Source: Phormidium ambiguum IAM M-71
GTDB taxonomy: Bacteria > Cyanobacteriota > Cyanobacteriia > Cyanobacteriales > Aerosakkonemataceae
Assembly: GCF_001904725.1 (NCBI RefSeq)
Contig: NZ_MRCE01000053.1
Coordinates: forward strand, 1 to 41,773
Direction of reading: 5' to 3'
DNA length: 41,773 bases
Below are positions 1 through 8,909 of the stretch, piece after piece. The notes beneath the pieces were generated by a model that was given only the letters and a program-made list of their open reading frames with translations, had not been told where the DNA came from and did not search any database. The position numbers were made by a program, and so were the translations under genes. Position 1 is the first letter of the stretch. Each line of letters opens with the position of its first letter.

Positions 1-56
1 ACCTTCTGCCTTCTGCCTTCTGCCTTCTGCCTTCTGCCTTCTGCCTTCTGCCTTTT
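1..56. repeat. Heptameric tandem repeat (CTTCTGC)n at window edge
   Basis: About seven tandem copies of CTTCTGC (GGCAGAA on the other strand) run from the first base to the stop codon of the minus-strand kinase gene. This is the short tandemly repeated repetitive (STRR) type known from filamentous cyanobacteria. The same unit recurs near 12.9 kb, 39.9 kb and 41.7 kb. Because the window also ends in this unit, it probably marks an assembly break. Confidence 0.9.
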
Positions 57-1589
57 CTACTGACTCGAAGAGGATTCTTCACTTGGGGGGCTAACTGGTT
101 CGGAAGCGGGGATAGGAGGCATGATTTGTAGGGGTGTAGTTGGTGGAGAAGTTTCGCTGTTTCTTGAGTTTTGATTGTTGGCAGAATTAACCACTGGTGT
201 TGGTTGAGTTTCTGGGACAGAATTTGTTTCTGTTGGGGTTGTTGGGGGGTTAGAATTGCCAGTTGTGGTTTCTGGTGGGTTGGAGTTGTTGGGGTTGGGA
301 GTTTCTGTATTAGTACGAACTCTTTTCCTAGTTTGACGGTATTCTAAAGTTTGTCGATCGCTTTGATCGGAACGAACTCGACGACGAGGACGTTTTGGGG
401 TAGCTTCTTCTCTAGCTACAGGTGTTTGTACAGAATTTTGTCTAGTTGGTGTAATGGTTTTAGTTTGTGAGTTTCTCGGTTGAGAAGTTTTGGGAGAAGT
501 TTTCGGTTCGGGAGAGGGGGCAATAGTGGGTTCTGCGGTAGGCCAATTATCAGTGGGTGGAAAGGACTGTGGACGTTGAAAGATCGTTCCACCATTGCTG
601 AACCGAAGAAACAAACCGAATGACATTCCTACTACAGCAGCGATGGATGCAGTGATAGCTAAAGATTTAAATTTGGGATTTTGGAAGATGGGGGGAATAG
701 TTAGTTGTTGACGGGAGTTGCCGATCGCAGTTGGCACAATAGTTTCAGTGATGCTAGTTATATCAGTATTTTCTGTTTCCGTATTTGGCAGTAAAGATAA
801 CCAATTTTCTACAGTTTGCGGGCGCTTGACCGCTTCCATTTCCATTCCCCGCAAAATCGCTTGTTCGGTTTGCTGGTTAATATTGGGGTTGATTTGACTA
901 GGATTAGGTAAAGAAATGCGATCGCGCAAAGCCGCTGCCACTGGTGGTTGTCCTGTCAGTAAAAAATAAAGAGTAGCAGCCAAAGCATAAACATCCGTAG
1001 CTGGACTGCGACGAGCTTGTGGTAAATATTGTTCTATGGGTGCATATCCAGCTGATAATACGCCTGTGTGAGTTTGGGTAACTCCAGGGGTAAATTCACG
1101 GGCAATCCCAAAATCAATCAAAATTACGGTTTCTGTCCCTTCGCGCCGAATAATATTTTGGGGTTTAACATCTCGATGAAGTAACCCATTTTGGTGAACT
1201 ATCTTTAAAGCCGAACCAATTTGACGAATATAGCGAATAGCTTGTGCTTCGGGCAAAGATTTTCCAGGGACAACTAATTCCGCCAAAGTCAACCCTGGAA
1301 TATAATCCATGACAATGAAAGACTGCCCTTCTTCCTCAAAAAAGTCCAACACTCGCACAATATTAGGGTGCTGACATTTGGCAAGTCGTTGGGCTTCTGC
1401 AACAAATTGTTGCTGAAATCGCTCAAAATACCCTTCTCGGCGCAGTTCTTCATTTAAAGTTTTGATGACAACTGTTTGTCCCAAATAGTTGTGGGTAGCT
1501 TTGTAGGTAATGCCAAATCCTCCCTGACCAATAGCATTATCTAGGATGTACTTGCCATTTTGTAGGACTTTACCAGCAGTGATGTTCAT
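57..1589 (-). CDS. Membrane-anchored serine/threonine protein kinase
   Basis: A Hanks-type kinase that transfers phosphate from ATP to Ser/Thr of target proteins. The kinase domain covers about residues 14-270. It has the glycine loop GQGGFG (21-26), the ATP-binding Lys43, catalytic HRDVKPQN (138-145) and DFG (159-161), followed by the GYAPIEQ activation segment that is usual in cyanobacterial kinases. One membrane segment lies near 310-330. The remaining ~180 residues are rich in Pro, Thr, Ser and Asn with a basic patch (KRPRRRVR), and no sensor domain is recognisable. The kinase domain is therefore cytoplasmic and the low-complexity tail probably periplasmic. The ATG start has no clear Shine-Dalgarno. 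The gene is divergent from the porin gene, with 290 bp between them. Substrate unknown. Confidence 0.93.
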   Translation of the reverse strand: MNITAGKVLQNGKYILDNAIGQGGFGITYKATHNYLGQTVVIKTLNEELRREGYFERFQQQFVAEAQRLAKCQHPNIVRVLDFFEEEGQSFIVMDYIPGLTLAELVVPGKSLPEAQAIRYIRQIGSALKIVHQNGLLHRDVKPQNIIRREGTETVILIDFGIAREFTPGVTQTHTGVLSAGYAPIEQYLPQARRSPATDVYALAATLYFLLTGQPPVAAALRDRISLPNPSQINPNINQQTEQAILRGMEMEAVKRPQTVENWLSLLPNTETENTDITSITETIVPTAIGNSRQQLTIPPIFQNPKFKSLAITASIAAVVGMSFGLFLRFSNGGTIFQRPQSFPPTDNWPTAEPTIAPSPEPKTSPKTSQPRNSQTKTITPTRQNSVQTPVAREEATPKRPRRRVRSDQSDRQTLEYRQTRKRVRTNTETPNPNNSNPPETTTGNSNPPTTPTETNSVPETQPTPVVNSANNQNSRNSETSPPTTPLQIMPPIPASEPVSPPSEESSSSQ

Positions 1590-1879
1590 GGAGTAACTGA
1601 CGCAACTTAAAACTAGTGGCAGCTTTCCATCATAAGCTACTCTTTGGCAACTGGCCCAAATCTGATGTGCCAGTATCCGATCGAACAGTTTGTCGGTGCA
1701 TTTTACTATTAGGTGTAATTAGTGCAATAAGGCAAAAGGATTACACGCAGAGGTCAGAAGGTTAAAAAGCTTTTATACTCAGCTTTTTACTTGTTTTCAA
1801 CTGCTTAATATTTTGTGCCAAATTGTACTAGGTCTGTTAGTATTATTTGTTTTACGAGCTTTTTTTGGTGTGAGGAGAA

Positions 1880-3670
1880 ATGAATAATTTTGTGTGGAAG
1901 AGTTGGTTAATTAGTCCGGCAATTTTGGTTGCTAGCGGGTTAATGTCTTGGGGTGCGATCGCAGCAGAAGTAACGGACAATGGAAAAGGTAAAGGGGAAA
2001 GTGCGATCGTAATTTCTCAAGTCCCTGATGTAATAGAAACCAACACCATTGACGATCTAAACCAAACTGCAACTGATTCTTTAGATCCTTCCGAATTAGA
2101 TCAAGTAACATCAGTTTCCCAACTGCGCGATGTTCAACCCACAGATTGGGCATTTCAAGCATTACAATCACTAGTAGAACGCTATGGTTGTATTGAAGGT
2201 TATCCCGATCGAACTTATCGTGGTAATCGCGCCATGACTCGTTATGAATTCGCCGCCGGATTAAACAGTTGTTTAGATCGAATTCAAGAGTTAATCGCCG
2301 CTTTACCCCAAGGTATCAACAAAGAAGATTTAGATCGTTTACGCAGATTACAAGAAGAATTTGGCGCAGAATTAGCAACATTGCGCGGTCGAGTTGATGC
2401 CTTAGAAGCAAGAGTCACTGAAGTAGAAGCAAATCAATTTTCTACTACTACTAAACTTAGTGGTTTAGTTACTTTTAACGTTACCACCGCTTCTATTGGT
2501 GGCGATAATGTCAAAGTTGAAGGGTTTAGTGGCCCTCCAGCTATAGCAATGCGCGATCCTGTTACTAATAGGCCAATGGTGAGAAGGGCAGATAATCCCA
2601 ATACTACCTTAAGTGGATTAGCTTGGTTAACCCTCAATACTTCTTTTACAGGTAGAGATTCTTTAGTCACTAAATTAGTAGCTGGAAATGGTAATTCACC
2701 AGTCAATCAATTGCTTTCTGCTGGGTTATTTAACACTGCTGGTACACCATTTTTCGATCAAACTGCTGGGCCAAATGCTAATGAAGTTGTACTCGGTGAA
2801 TTATTTTATAGTTTCCCTGTTAGTGATAACTTACGAGTTACTGTTGGGCCGAGAATCAACTGGTTTCTTCACTTTGATTTTAATCCTTTTACTCTCCCTT
2901 TTACAGGTGCTAATACTTTCAACTCAATTAACAGCACTACTATGACTTCTACAAAGCGTGGTGCAGGTGCAGTTGTTGAATGGAATATCTCGAAAAACTT
3001 TGAATTTCGTACCGCATATTTAGTAGAAAATATTGAGTTTATTCCCGGTGTACGTCCAGCTGCCGATCCTAACAGAGGGATGTTTAATGGTGCAGATACT
3101 ATCACAGCTGAGTTGACTGTTAAACCAGCACCAACAGCTAACATTCGTTTTCTTTACCAGCGTTCTAACCTAGCCAGAAATTTTGCCGGACAGATTTCTG
3201 CCCAACCAATTTTAGGCGTAGCTGATGATGGTTTTGGTGGTAGAGTTCATGATGCTACTGCCGATACTTTTGGCGTAAACTTTGATTGGCTAATCACTAA
3301 AGGTTTTGGCATTTTTGGTCGCTATTACTATTCCACTACTAACATTAGTCCGATTAACCCTGGACTTCCTGATGGCAATATTAATGCCCAAAACATCCAA
3401 GCTGGTTTAGCTTTTCCTGATTTAGTGAAAAGAGGTGCTTTAGCAACTTTAACTTTTGTGATTCCCTTTGATATTTTGGAAGGTCGGAGATATTTAGTTG
3501 CGGGTGGCGGAAATGGGGGAACTCAATACGAAATAGGTGCAACTTACTTCTTCCCTCTTTCTCAAAATATCGGGATCGTACCTTCTTTGTATGTGATTAG
3601 CAATATCAACAATTTCGATGATAACCCGACGGTTTTTGTCGGTAACTTACAAACTGAATTCCGCTTTTAG
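1880..3670 (+). CDS. SLH-domain outer-membrane porin (iron uptake porin/OprB type)
   Basis: A 596-residue outer-membrane porin of the cyanobacterial SomA/OprB-like family. It has a signal peptide (about 1-29, ending IAA-AE), a single S-layer-homology domain (about 76-135, with DVQPTDWAFQAL, EGYPD and MTRYEFAAGL), a coiled coil (about 140-185) and a C-terminal beta-barrel that ends in Phe (TEFRF). In this family the SLH domain binds pyruvylated cell-wall polysaccharide and the barrel passes small solutes or ions; the name 'iron uptake porin' is a family name, and the solute cannot be read from the sequence. The start is supported by GAGGAG five bases upstream of the ATG. A strong hairpin follows the stop codon. 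Confidence 0.92.
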   Translation: MNNFVWKSWLISPAILVASGLMSWGAIAAEVTDNGKGKGESAIVISQVPDVIETNTIDDLNQTATDSLDPSELDQVTSVSQLRDVQPTDWAFQALQSLVERYGCIEGYPDRTYRGNRAMTRYEFAAGLNSCLDRIQELIAALPQGINKEDLDRLRRLQEEFGAELATLRGRVDALEARVTEVEANQFSTTTKLSGLVTFNVTTASIGGDNVKVEGFSGPPAIAMRDPVTNRPMVRRADNPNTTLSGLAWLTLNTSFTGRDSLVTKLVAGNGNSPVNQLLSAGLFNTAGTPFFDQTAGPNANEVVLGELFYSFPVSDNLRVTVGPRINWFLHFDFNPFTLPFTGANTFNSINSTTMTSTKRGAGAVVEWNISKNFEFRTAYLVENIEFIPGVRPAADPNRGMFNGADTITAELTVKPAPTANIRFLYQRSNLARNFAGQISAQPILGVADDGFGGRVHDATADTFGVNFDWLITKGFGIFGRYYYSTTNISPINPGLPDGNINAQNIQAGLAFPDLVKRGALATLTFVIPFDILEGRRYLVAGGGNGGTQYEIGATYFFPLSQNIGIVPSLYVISNINNFDDNPTVFVGNLQTEFRF

Positions 3671-3691
3671 AGCCTAATTTTTTCATGGTTT

Positions 3692-3725
3692 GTTGTAAGG
3701 ACTAAATTCCTTACAACGAACTTTT
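3692..3725. terminator. Hairpin terminator between convergent genes
   Basis: A perfect 9-bp stem GTTGTAAGG / CCTTACAAC (3692-3700 and 3709-3717) with an 8-base loop is followed by GAACTTTTTG. It lies 22 bases after the porin stop and overlaps the stop codon of the minus-strand gene that ends at 3711, so it can serve both. Confidence 0.75.
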
Positions 3726-4061
3726 TGTTTGGCTGGAGTCATTTTGATAGTTGGGTGTAGTTGTTTGTGATCTGCGTTTTTGGTTATTTCTGATGGTTTC
3801 AATTGCTTCTGGTGGGGTATTCGGGCCGATCGCACCACAATAATATAAGTTCATTACTGCTTTAAATGCCCAATCATTTGGTGATAAATCTCGAAATGGA
3901 ATTGGCAAAGTTTCTGCTCTACCTTGAACGCAAGCATTAATGATTTGATCTTCGGTAACTTGTGCTGTTGTACTTTGAGGTGCGCTAGTTTGGGCTAGGG
4001 CAGGTAATGTTAAACACAGGAAAGCGAACAGGGTGGGAGTGGCAATTTTTAAAGGGTTCAT
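3711..4061 (-). CDS. Small secreted protein with a partial SLH motif
   Basis: A 116-residue protein with a signal peptide (about 1-23, ending ALA-QT). The middle (FRDLSPNDWAFKAVMNLYYCGAI) looks like the first half of an S-layer-homology domain, comparable to DVQPTDWAFQALQSLVERYG in the neighbouring porin. The tail (about 85-116) is rich in Thr, Gln, Asn and Ser and probably disordered. It is likely periplasmic, perhaps cell-wall bound. Its position tail-to-tail with an SLH porin fits a cell-envelope role, but no function can be assigned. Translation starts at ATG with only a weak upstream GTGAA. Confidence 0.75.
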   Translation of the reverse strand: MNPLKIATPTLFAFLCLTLPALAQTSAPQSTTAQVTEDQIINACVQGRAETLPIPFRDLSPNDWAFKAVMNLYYCGAIGPNTPPEAIETIRNNQKRRSQTTTPNYQNDSSQTKSSL

Positions 4062-4154
4062 AATTTCACGGTTTTGTGTTTAAAAATGTTTTTTTGCAGA
4101 AGTTTAATAGTGAACTAATTACGCCGTTTGACCCAGCTTTACTGCGTTTTTAGG

Positions 4155-5987
4155 CTACCCTATCTGACTTGCTACTGCTGCTACTAACGTGGCTGGTTCA
4201 ACTGGCTTAGGTAAGTGAAGCTGAAAGCCTGCATTTAACAATTGCTTAGCGTCTTCTTCTCTAGCGTAAGCGGTGAGGGCGATCGCCGGAATCGCATTAG
4301 GTCGTTCTGACTCGATCGCTCGCACTTGACGGATCAGCGCATAGCCATCTCGATCTGGCATTCCCACATCGCTGATTATGATATCAGGCTGTGACTGCTC
4401 GATCGTCTCCAAGGCTTCATTCACCGAAGCCGCTGTTTTGACTTTTGCTCCTGCGCTTTCCAGTACCACAGTCAACAGTTCACGGATATCTGCTTCATCA
4501 ACAACCAGCACAGATACATCACTTAAGGTTCGATCTGATTCAAAAGCGGCGGTTTCCTGGGCTATTGATGAATTTTGGGTGGCTTCAGTAGGCAGCTTGC
4601 ATTCTGCCATCAAGGGTAGCTGTACTGTAAATCTAGCCCCTTGCCCTTCTCCTGGGCTGTTTGCTGTAACGGTTCCTCCGTGCATCTCCACCAGTTGCCG
4701 CACGATCGCTAGCCCTAATCCTAATCCCCCATGATGCCTTGTGGTGGCTCGTTCTTCCTGGCGGAAGCGATCGAAGACGTAAGGTAGAAAGTCTGGCGCA
4801 ATACCTTGACCTGTATCGCTTACCGAAATTACGGCGCTGGAGGAAACGCGCTCTAGCCGAACTTCTATCTGTCCTTCTTTGGGCGTGTATTTAATGGCAT
4901 TGAATAGTAAGTTCCAAACGATCTGCTGTAAGCGATCGGGATCTCCTGAAACTAAACTGGCTGATTCATCTAGAACTGTGATAATCTCAATGTTTTTCGC
5001 TGTGATGGCAAGTTGTACGGAGTCAATACTTGCCCGAATCACAGAAACTAAATTCACTGAGCCAATATTGAGATAAAATTTACCACGAATGATGCGAGAG
5101 GTATCCAGCAGGTCTTCAATCAGTTTTACCTGGATTCTGGCATTCCGCTCGATCGTTTCTAGGGCGCGAGAAACGATTATCTCATCTAACCTCCGACACC
5201 GAAGCATCTGCGCCCAACCTAAGATTGCATTTAATGGGGAGCGAAGTTCGTGGGAGACGATCGCTAAAAATTCATCTTTGATAGTATTTGCTTGGTTAAG
5301 GATTTCCGCTTGTTGTCGCAATTCTTTTTCTAGCTGCTTGCGCTGGGCAATTTCTACTTCTAATTTTTGGTTAGTCATTTCAGCTAACTTTGCCCGTAAC
5401 TGCGCTTCTTCCAGTTGCTTCCGTTCGCTGATGTCCCGCACTAGCCAGCGTAGCCCTGCGATCGCGCCTGTCCAATCTGATACTGTGGTGACTGTTAAGG
5501 CAGCATCAAAGGGATCTGCTTTACGAGGCTGTAACTGAGTAATCCACTCTTGAAGCCGTCCCACTTTATGTAATCGGTTGAGTTCATTGCGGAAAGCTGG
5601 ACGGTGAGGTTCGGGAACAAATACGATTAAAGGCTTACCAATCAAATGCTTTGCTGATACTTTGAGCAGCAAACTAGCGGCTTGATTGGCTTCCTGAATT
5701 GTGCCTTCTATATCAGTAATTAAGTAGCCATCTGGGGCAAATTCAAATAACTCTTGATAGCGCTGTCGTTCTAGTTTTAGTGCCGCATGAGCCTCCAGCA
5801 ATTCCTGATTCTGCTCGTGCAATACCTCTTGAGATACCCGCAGTTCTTCTAGAGAAACTCCCAGTTCTTCTAATACTTCGGGCAGCAGTTCTGGATCTTC
5901 CGATAAGTTAGAGTGAGCACGATGTAATAGCGTACTCACTCGCTCACCTAAAGACTTCATTTTCTGGCTCAGCCACTCGCCGTTCAC
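4155..5987 (-). CDS. PAS-domain hybrid sensor histidine kinase/response regulator
   Basis: A 610-residue cytoplasmic hybrid sensor. Order of parts: N-terminal coiled coil (about 30-80), PAS domain (about 78-190, ending in the PAC-like RDISERK), a second coiled coil (190-235), HisKA dimerisation domain with SHELRSPLN and phospho-acceptor His246, HATPase domain (N363, DTGQG at 391-395, GLGLGL at 421-426) and a C-terminal receiver with Asp540 (SDVGMP) and Lys594 (LPKP). The acidic pocket reads VVDEAD, with Glu in place of the second Asp of the usual DD pair, which is tolerated in many receivers. No membrane segment is seen, so it senses an internal or PAS-bound signal. GTG start. No separate partner regulator is adjacent. 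Confidence 0.93.
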   Translation of the reverse strand: MNGEWLSQKMKSLGERVSTLLHRAHSNLSEDPELLPEVLEELGVSLEELRVSQEVLHEQNQELLEAHAALKLERQRYQELFEFAPDGYLITDIEGTIQEANQAASLLLKVSAKHLIGKPLIVFVPEPHRPAFRNELNRLHKVGRLQEWITQLQPRKADPFDAALTVTTVSDWTGAIAGLRWLVRDISERKQLEEAQLRAKLAEMTNQKLEVEIAQRKQLEKELRQQAEILNQANTIKDEFLAIVSHELRSPLNAILGWAQMLRCRRLDEIIVSRALETIERNARIQVKLIEDLLDTSRIIRGKFYLNIGSVNLVSVIRASIDSVQLAITAKNIEIITVLDESASLVSGDPDRLQQIVWNLLFNAIKYTPKEGQIEVRLERVSSSAVISVSDTGQGIAPDFLPYVFDRFRQEERATTRHHGGLGLGLAIVRQLVEMHGGTVTANSPGEGQGARFTVQLPLMAECKLPTEATQNSSIAQETAAFESDRTLSDVSVLVVDEADIRELLTVVLESAGAKVKTAASVNEALETIEQSQPDIIISDVGMPDRDGYALIRQVRAIESERPNAIPAIALTAYAREEDAKQLLNAGFQLHLPKPVEPATLVAAVASQIG

Positions 5988-6186
5988 ATTCAGTATTCCA
6001 AAAGTACTAAATTCAATTTACTGGAAATCCTTCTGCTGGCATCTACCGTTAGATTCGTCTTATATATACCTAAGACCAAGCAACTCAGCATTGAAATAGA
6101 TCGATCGTCAGTGTGGGGATTTCCTTGTATCATGTCAAAAATTCCCGATCGCAACTTATACCAATTCTCTATGAAGATGCGCTTTA

Positions 6187-6244
6187 TTACACCCCCCTCT
6201 AGTCCCCCCTTAGCAAGGGGGGACGGCGTTAGCCGGGGGGTAAA
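6187..6244. repeat. GC-rich dispersed inverted repeat
   Basis: A nested palindrome: the outer arms TTACACCCCCC and GGGGGGTAAA enclose a 10-bp perfect hairpin GTCCCCCCTT / AAGGGGGGAC (6202-6211 and 6215-6224) and a short GGC-GTTA-GCC stem. Sequences of this C-run/TTAGCAAG/G-run kind are dispersed in many cyanobacterial genomes. It lies between the start of the hybrid kinase gene and the 3' end of the flavoprotein gene, in a 289-bp stretch where I see no gene. Confidence 0.7.
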
Positions 6245-6276
6245 TATATTGCAGTTTCATACAGAGACGGTATTAC

Positions 6277-7437
6277 TCAGGATAATTTTAGTTGGTTAAT
6301 TATTGAATCTTCTTCAGTTTGTGCTTTAGCAAAACGTTTTGCTAATGGGGGAACAAAGACTAAAGGATTACTAAAACCAGAGAAAATATGAATGCCTGTA
6401 AAATTAGGAATTGCGCCAATTACAGGTAAACGATTATGGCTAAATGTTACTAAACAATTGTGCCAAGTTCCTGGTAAGTTCGCCAATTTAGGGAGAATTT
6501 TTCCGACTTGGGTGCGTAGGGCAGTTTCGCTGGTTTTGCGATCGATTTTAGCATGGCGATCGCTCAAAGTCCGGCTAATTTGTCCGATGATAATTCTGCC
6601 ATCTTGAAATTGAATTGCACCCGGATCTAAAATATGCGGAACTATCTCTGTATCTGGTTGTTCCCAAAGATGATCAACTTCTAATTTGCTAGCTTCTGCT
6701 TCTAGTTGAAACCGTTTTAGTTGTGCTGGCATGACTAAAGTTTGTAACTTGATATCAACCGGAGGAATTTCAATAAATTCGGCGTGAGTAAAATACAATC
6801 TAACGTTAATTCCCGCAGTTTTTAGTAAACTTTTACTAACTCCCCCCGCACAAACTACAACATTAGCACTTTGGTAAGTTTCTCTGGTAGTTTTTACTCC
6901 AAAAATTCGCTGTTTTTCTTGCAGAAAATCGACAACTTCAGCTATTTGAATTTCTCCACCTAAATGCCTCATCGCTTGAGTGTAACCTTGAACAGTTAAT
7001 TCTGGGTTAATATGTCCATGTTTAACTGTTAAAGCACCACTAATAGAATTAGGATTTAATAAAGGTTCAATTTCCCCAGCTTCTTTGCTAGTTAAGAGTT
7101 TTGGGGGAATGGCAAATTGACTGTAAGTTTCCGCAATTTTTTCGGGGTCTTCTGTAGTATCAATGGTTAAAATTAAGTTTAATTCCCGAAATTCTGTATC
7201 AGTTTCTAATTCTTCAGATAAAAGGCGATGAATAGCAATTCCTTCATCACAAAGTTGGCGAGTTAAATCTGTTGTTCCCGACCAATATGCTAAACCACCA
7301 TAACTATAACGAGTAGCATTTTGTGGCTTAACTTCTTTTTCTAAAAGTAGCACAGAAAAACCAGATTTTGCTAATTCGTAACCTAAAGCTGCACCTGTAA
7401 TTCCGCCGCCAATAACAATCCAATCGTAGCTTTTCAT
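6277..7437 (-). CDS. FAD-dependent oxidoreductase (DAO / glycine-oxidase-like family)
   Basis: A 386-residue flavoprotein of the D-amino-acid-oxidase superfamily. It has an N-terminal Rossmann dinucleotide-binding motif IGGGITGAALGYELA followed by the acidic strand end LLLEKE. A second FAD contact NVVVCAGG lies mid-protein, and the C-terminal FSHNRLPVIGAIPN...GIHIFSGFSNP matches the family's closing FAD-binding segment. Such enzymes oxidise amines or amino acids, giving the imine and, in oxidases, H2O2. ThiO-type glycine oxidase is one possibility, but the substrate residues cannot be judged here. The ATG start leaves only a few residues before the Rossmann strand. It is on the same strand as the DUF952 gene, 21 bp downstream of it, and the two are probably cotranscribed. 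Confidence 0.85.
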   Translation of the reverse strand: MKSYDWIVIGGGITGAALGYELAKSGFSVLLLEKEVKPQNATRYSYGGLAYWSGTTDLTRQLCDEGIAIHRLLSEELETDTEFRELNLILTIDTTEDPEKIAETYSQFAIPPKLLTSKEAGEIEPLLNPNSISGALTVKHGHINPELTVQGYTQAMRHLGGEIQIAEVVDFLQEKQRIFGVKTTRETYQSANVVVCAGGVSKSLLKTAGINVRLYFTHAEFIEIPPVDIKLQTLVMPAQLKRFQLEAEASKLEVDHLWEQPDTEIVPHILDPGAIQFQDGRIIIGQISRTLSDRHAKIDRKTSETALRTQVGKILPKLANLPGTWHNCLVTFSHNRLPVIGAIPNFTGIHIFSGFSNPLVFVPPLAKRFAKAQTEEDSIINQLKLS

Positions 7438-7458
7438 TTGTCAATTTTTAGTAAGTAT

Positions 7459-7809
7459 CTAAAAATTTAATTTAGCAAGTTTTTCGGGTAATTTAAACTT
7501 GCCGTTAGGTTCTGGGGGAAATGCGATCGCATCAACAACAGCATCAATATTTAAAGCCCCGTAAATATGAGGAAATCTTTCTTCGCCAACTGCTTCATAT
7601 TTAATTTCCGGTTGCACTTTCTCTGCATCAATACAAAGTAAAACTAATCCGGTTTGATTAGCAAAAAAATTGTTAGCTGTGTTTTCCACTTGGGGAATAG
7701 TAGAACAATGAATAAATCCTTCTGAATCTAACGTACTGTTGTAATAAATTCCTGTAACTTTTGCCTGTTCCCATTGGACAGTGTGGGTAATGTGTAAAAT
7801 AATGCTCAA
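7459..7809 (-). CDS. DUF952 family protein
   Basis: A 116-residue cytoplasmic protein with the features of the DUF952 family: an N-terminal IILHIT, the central EGFIHCST with the conserved His, LLCIDAEKV, and the FPHIYGALNIDAV segment. The biochemical role of the family is not established; its fold is often compared with ADP-ribosyltransferase-like proteins, which is not proof of activity. The start is TTG at 7807-7809, chosen because a very strong Shine-Dalgarno (GGGGGAGG) lies 8 bases upstream and no in-frame ATG fits the conserved N-terminus. It is probably the first gene of a two-gene unit with the downstream flavoprotein. Confidence 0.85.
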   Translation of the reverse strand: MSIILHITHTVQWEQAKVTGIYYNSTLDSEGFIHCSTIPQVENTANNFFANQTGLVLLCIDAEKVQPEIKYEAVGEERFPHIYGALNIDAVVDAIAFPPEPNGKFKLPEKLAKLNF

Positions 7810-7933
7810 TTAAATATCCTCCCCCTTGAGTAATATCTGTTTCCAGATTGACGAAACTTAACCTGAGCATAAATTATACATAACCTTGGTACTAAAAAAT
7901 AGAAAAGAAAAGCAATGAATACCGACACCTCGT

Positions 7934-8039
7934 TAGGACTTACGCAGAAAACGCAGAGCTATTACCTGTTTACTAAATAAGAGTTCCGGTAAACAGTTAA
8001 TGGTTAGCGCCCATTTTTTAGGGTAAAGCGTAAGTCCTA
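7934..8039. mobile_element. MITE with 10-bp terminal inverted repeats and TA duplication
   Basis: A 106-bp element bounded by TA-GGACTTACGC (7934-7945) and GCGTAAGTCC-TA (8028-8039): perfect inverted ends flanked by TA on both sides. Inside is a second pair, CTGTTTAC / GTAAACAG. There is no coding capacity. Perfect ends and a TA duplication are the hallmarks of a miniature element moved by an IS630/Tc1-type transposase supplied elsewhere. It sits between the divergent DUF952 gene and the small gene at 8075, and so may alter the promoter of the latter. Confidence 0.8.
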
Positions 8040-8074
8040 TTCATATCTGTTATTTGTAATACTTTTAGAGTGTT

Positions 8075-8320
8075 ATGACTGATTTTTCTGAAGAAAAATG
8101 GCAAAGAATAAAATTTTTAGCCGCCAGATTACAAGCAATTAAAAATTTATTGGATAGTTTTAATCAAGAAGATAATAATCAGCCGTTCACTGAAGAAGTG
8201 CAAAATATTAAAACTCAATTAGAAGCTGAATTTGAAACTAATTTAGATGAATTACTCAAGTTAATTGATGATAATAAAAACAATAATAATCACGCTCGTA
8301 ATGAAACAAATAATCATTAA
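8075..8320 (+). CDS. Small hypothetical protein, helical and Asn-rich at C-terminus
   Basis: An 81-residue cytoplasmic protein that I do not recognise. It is highly charged, with long predicted helices (RIKFLAARLQAIKNLL; LEAEFETNLDELLKLI) and an Asn-rich tail. There is no signal peptide, membrane segment or cysteine. The ATG lies 35 bases after the end of the MITE, so part of its upstream region may be provided by the element. Codons are AT-rich. It reads as a real short gene because it stays open with a plausible heptad-like pattern, but there is no functional clue from its neighbours. Confidence 0.6.
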   Translation: MTDFSEEKWQRIKFLAARLQAIKNLLDSFNQEDNNQPFTEEVQNIKTQLEAEFETNLDELLKLIDDNKNNNNHARNETNNH

Positions 8321-8453
8321 ATTATTCAACAAAAGGAAAATTTTATTGTCTTTAAATACAAATCATATCTTAAAGAAGGATAAAAAAATAATTGATTGGT
8401 TAAATTAAAAAGCTAAACTAGAAAACAGAGCCAAAAAGTAGGAGTATTTCCCA

Positions 8454-8849
8454 ATGACAGCAGAAGCAGAAGCAGCTGTTACATATCAAGGTGGGTGTCA
8501 CTGTGGCGCGGTGCGGTTTCAGGTAATAGTTAATGAACACGAAGCAACAGATTGTAATTGTTCAATCTGTAAAAAGAAAGGTTTTTTGCATTTAATAGTA
8601 CCCAAAGAGCAGTTTACCTTATTAAAAGGTGAAGATGCTTTGACAACTTATACTTTTAATACGGGAGTAGCGAAACATCTGTTTTGTCGAATTTGTGGGA
8701 TACATTCTTTTTATATACCCCGATCGCACCCCGATGGCATAGATGTTAACGTACATTGCTTGGATGAAAATGTCGTGTCACGATTTCGCATCGTTCCTTT
8801 TGATGGCGCAAACTGGGAACAAAATATAAACCAACTGCGAAAAAATTAG
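8454..8849 (+). CDS. GFA-family (CENP-V/GFA) zinc-binding protein
   Basis: A 131-residue member of the glutathione-dependent formaldehyde-activating (GFA/CENP-V) fold family. The zinc ligands are visible in the usual order: GGCHCGAVRF (Cys15, Cys17), CNCSICKKKG, and the later FCRICGIHSFY, followed by HPDGIDVNVHCLD. Family members bind one or two zinc ions, and some bind glutathione or act in S-hydroxymethylglutathione formation, but most have no demonstrated activity, so formaldehyde metabolism should not be assumed. ATG start with GGAG 9 bases upstream. It stands 60 bp before leuB on the same strand; cotranscription is possible. Confidence 0.9.
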   Translation: MTAEAEAAVTYQGGCHCGAVRFQVIVNEHEATDCNCSICKKKGFLHLIVPKEQFTLLKGEDALTTYTFNTGVAKHLFCRICGIHSFYIPRSHPDGIDVNVHCLDENVVSRFRIVPFDGANWEQNINQLRKN

Positions 8850-8909
8850 CATTTAGGTAACAATTAAATGCCAAAATAAATATTCTGCGATTTCAGACTT
8901 AAAACACTC

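Noticed and set aside
5089-5538. Open frame of 149 codons opposite the hybrid kinase gene
   Set aside because: It is the antisense shadow of the clearly conserved histidine kinase; Ser/Arg-rich translation with no recognisable domain.
6111-6299. Plus-strand frame of 62 codons
   Set aside because: It runs through the GC-rich dispersed inverted repeat (6187-6244), its translation is low-complexity there (PPSSPPLARGDG), and its end overlaps the flavoprotein gene.
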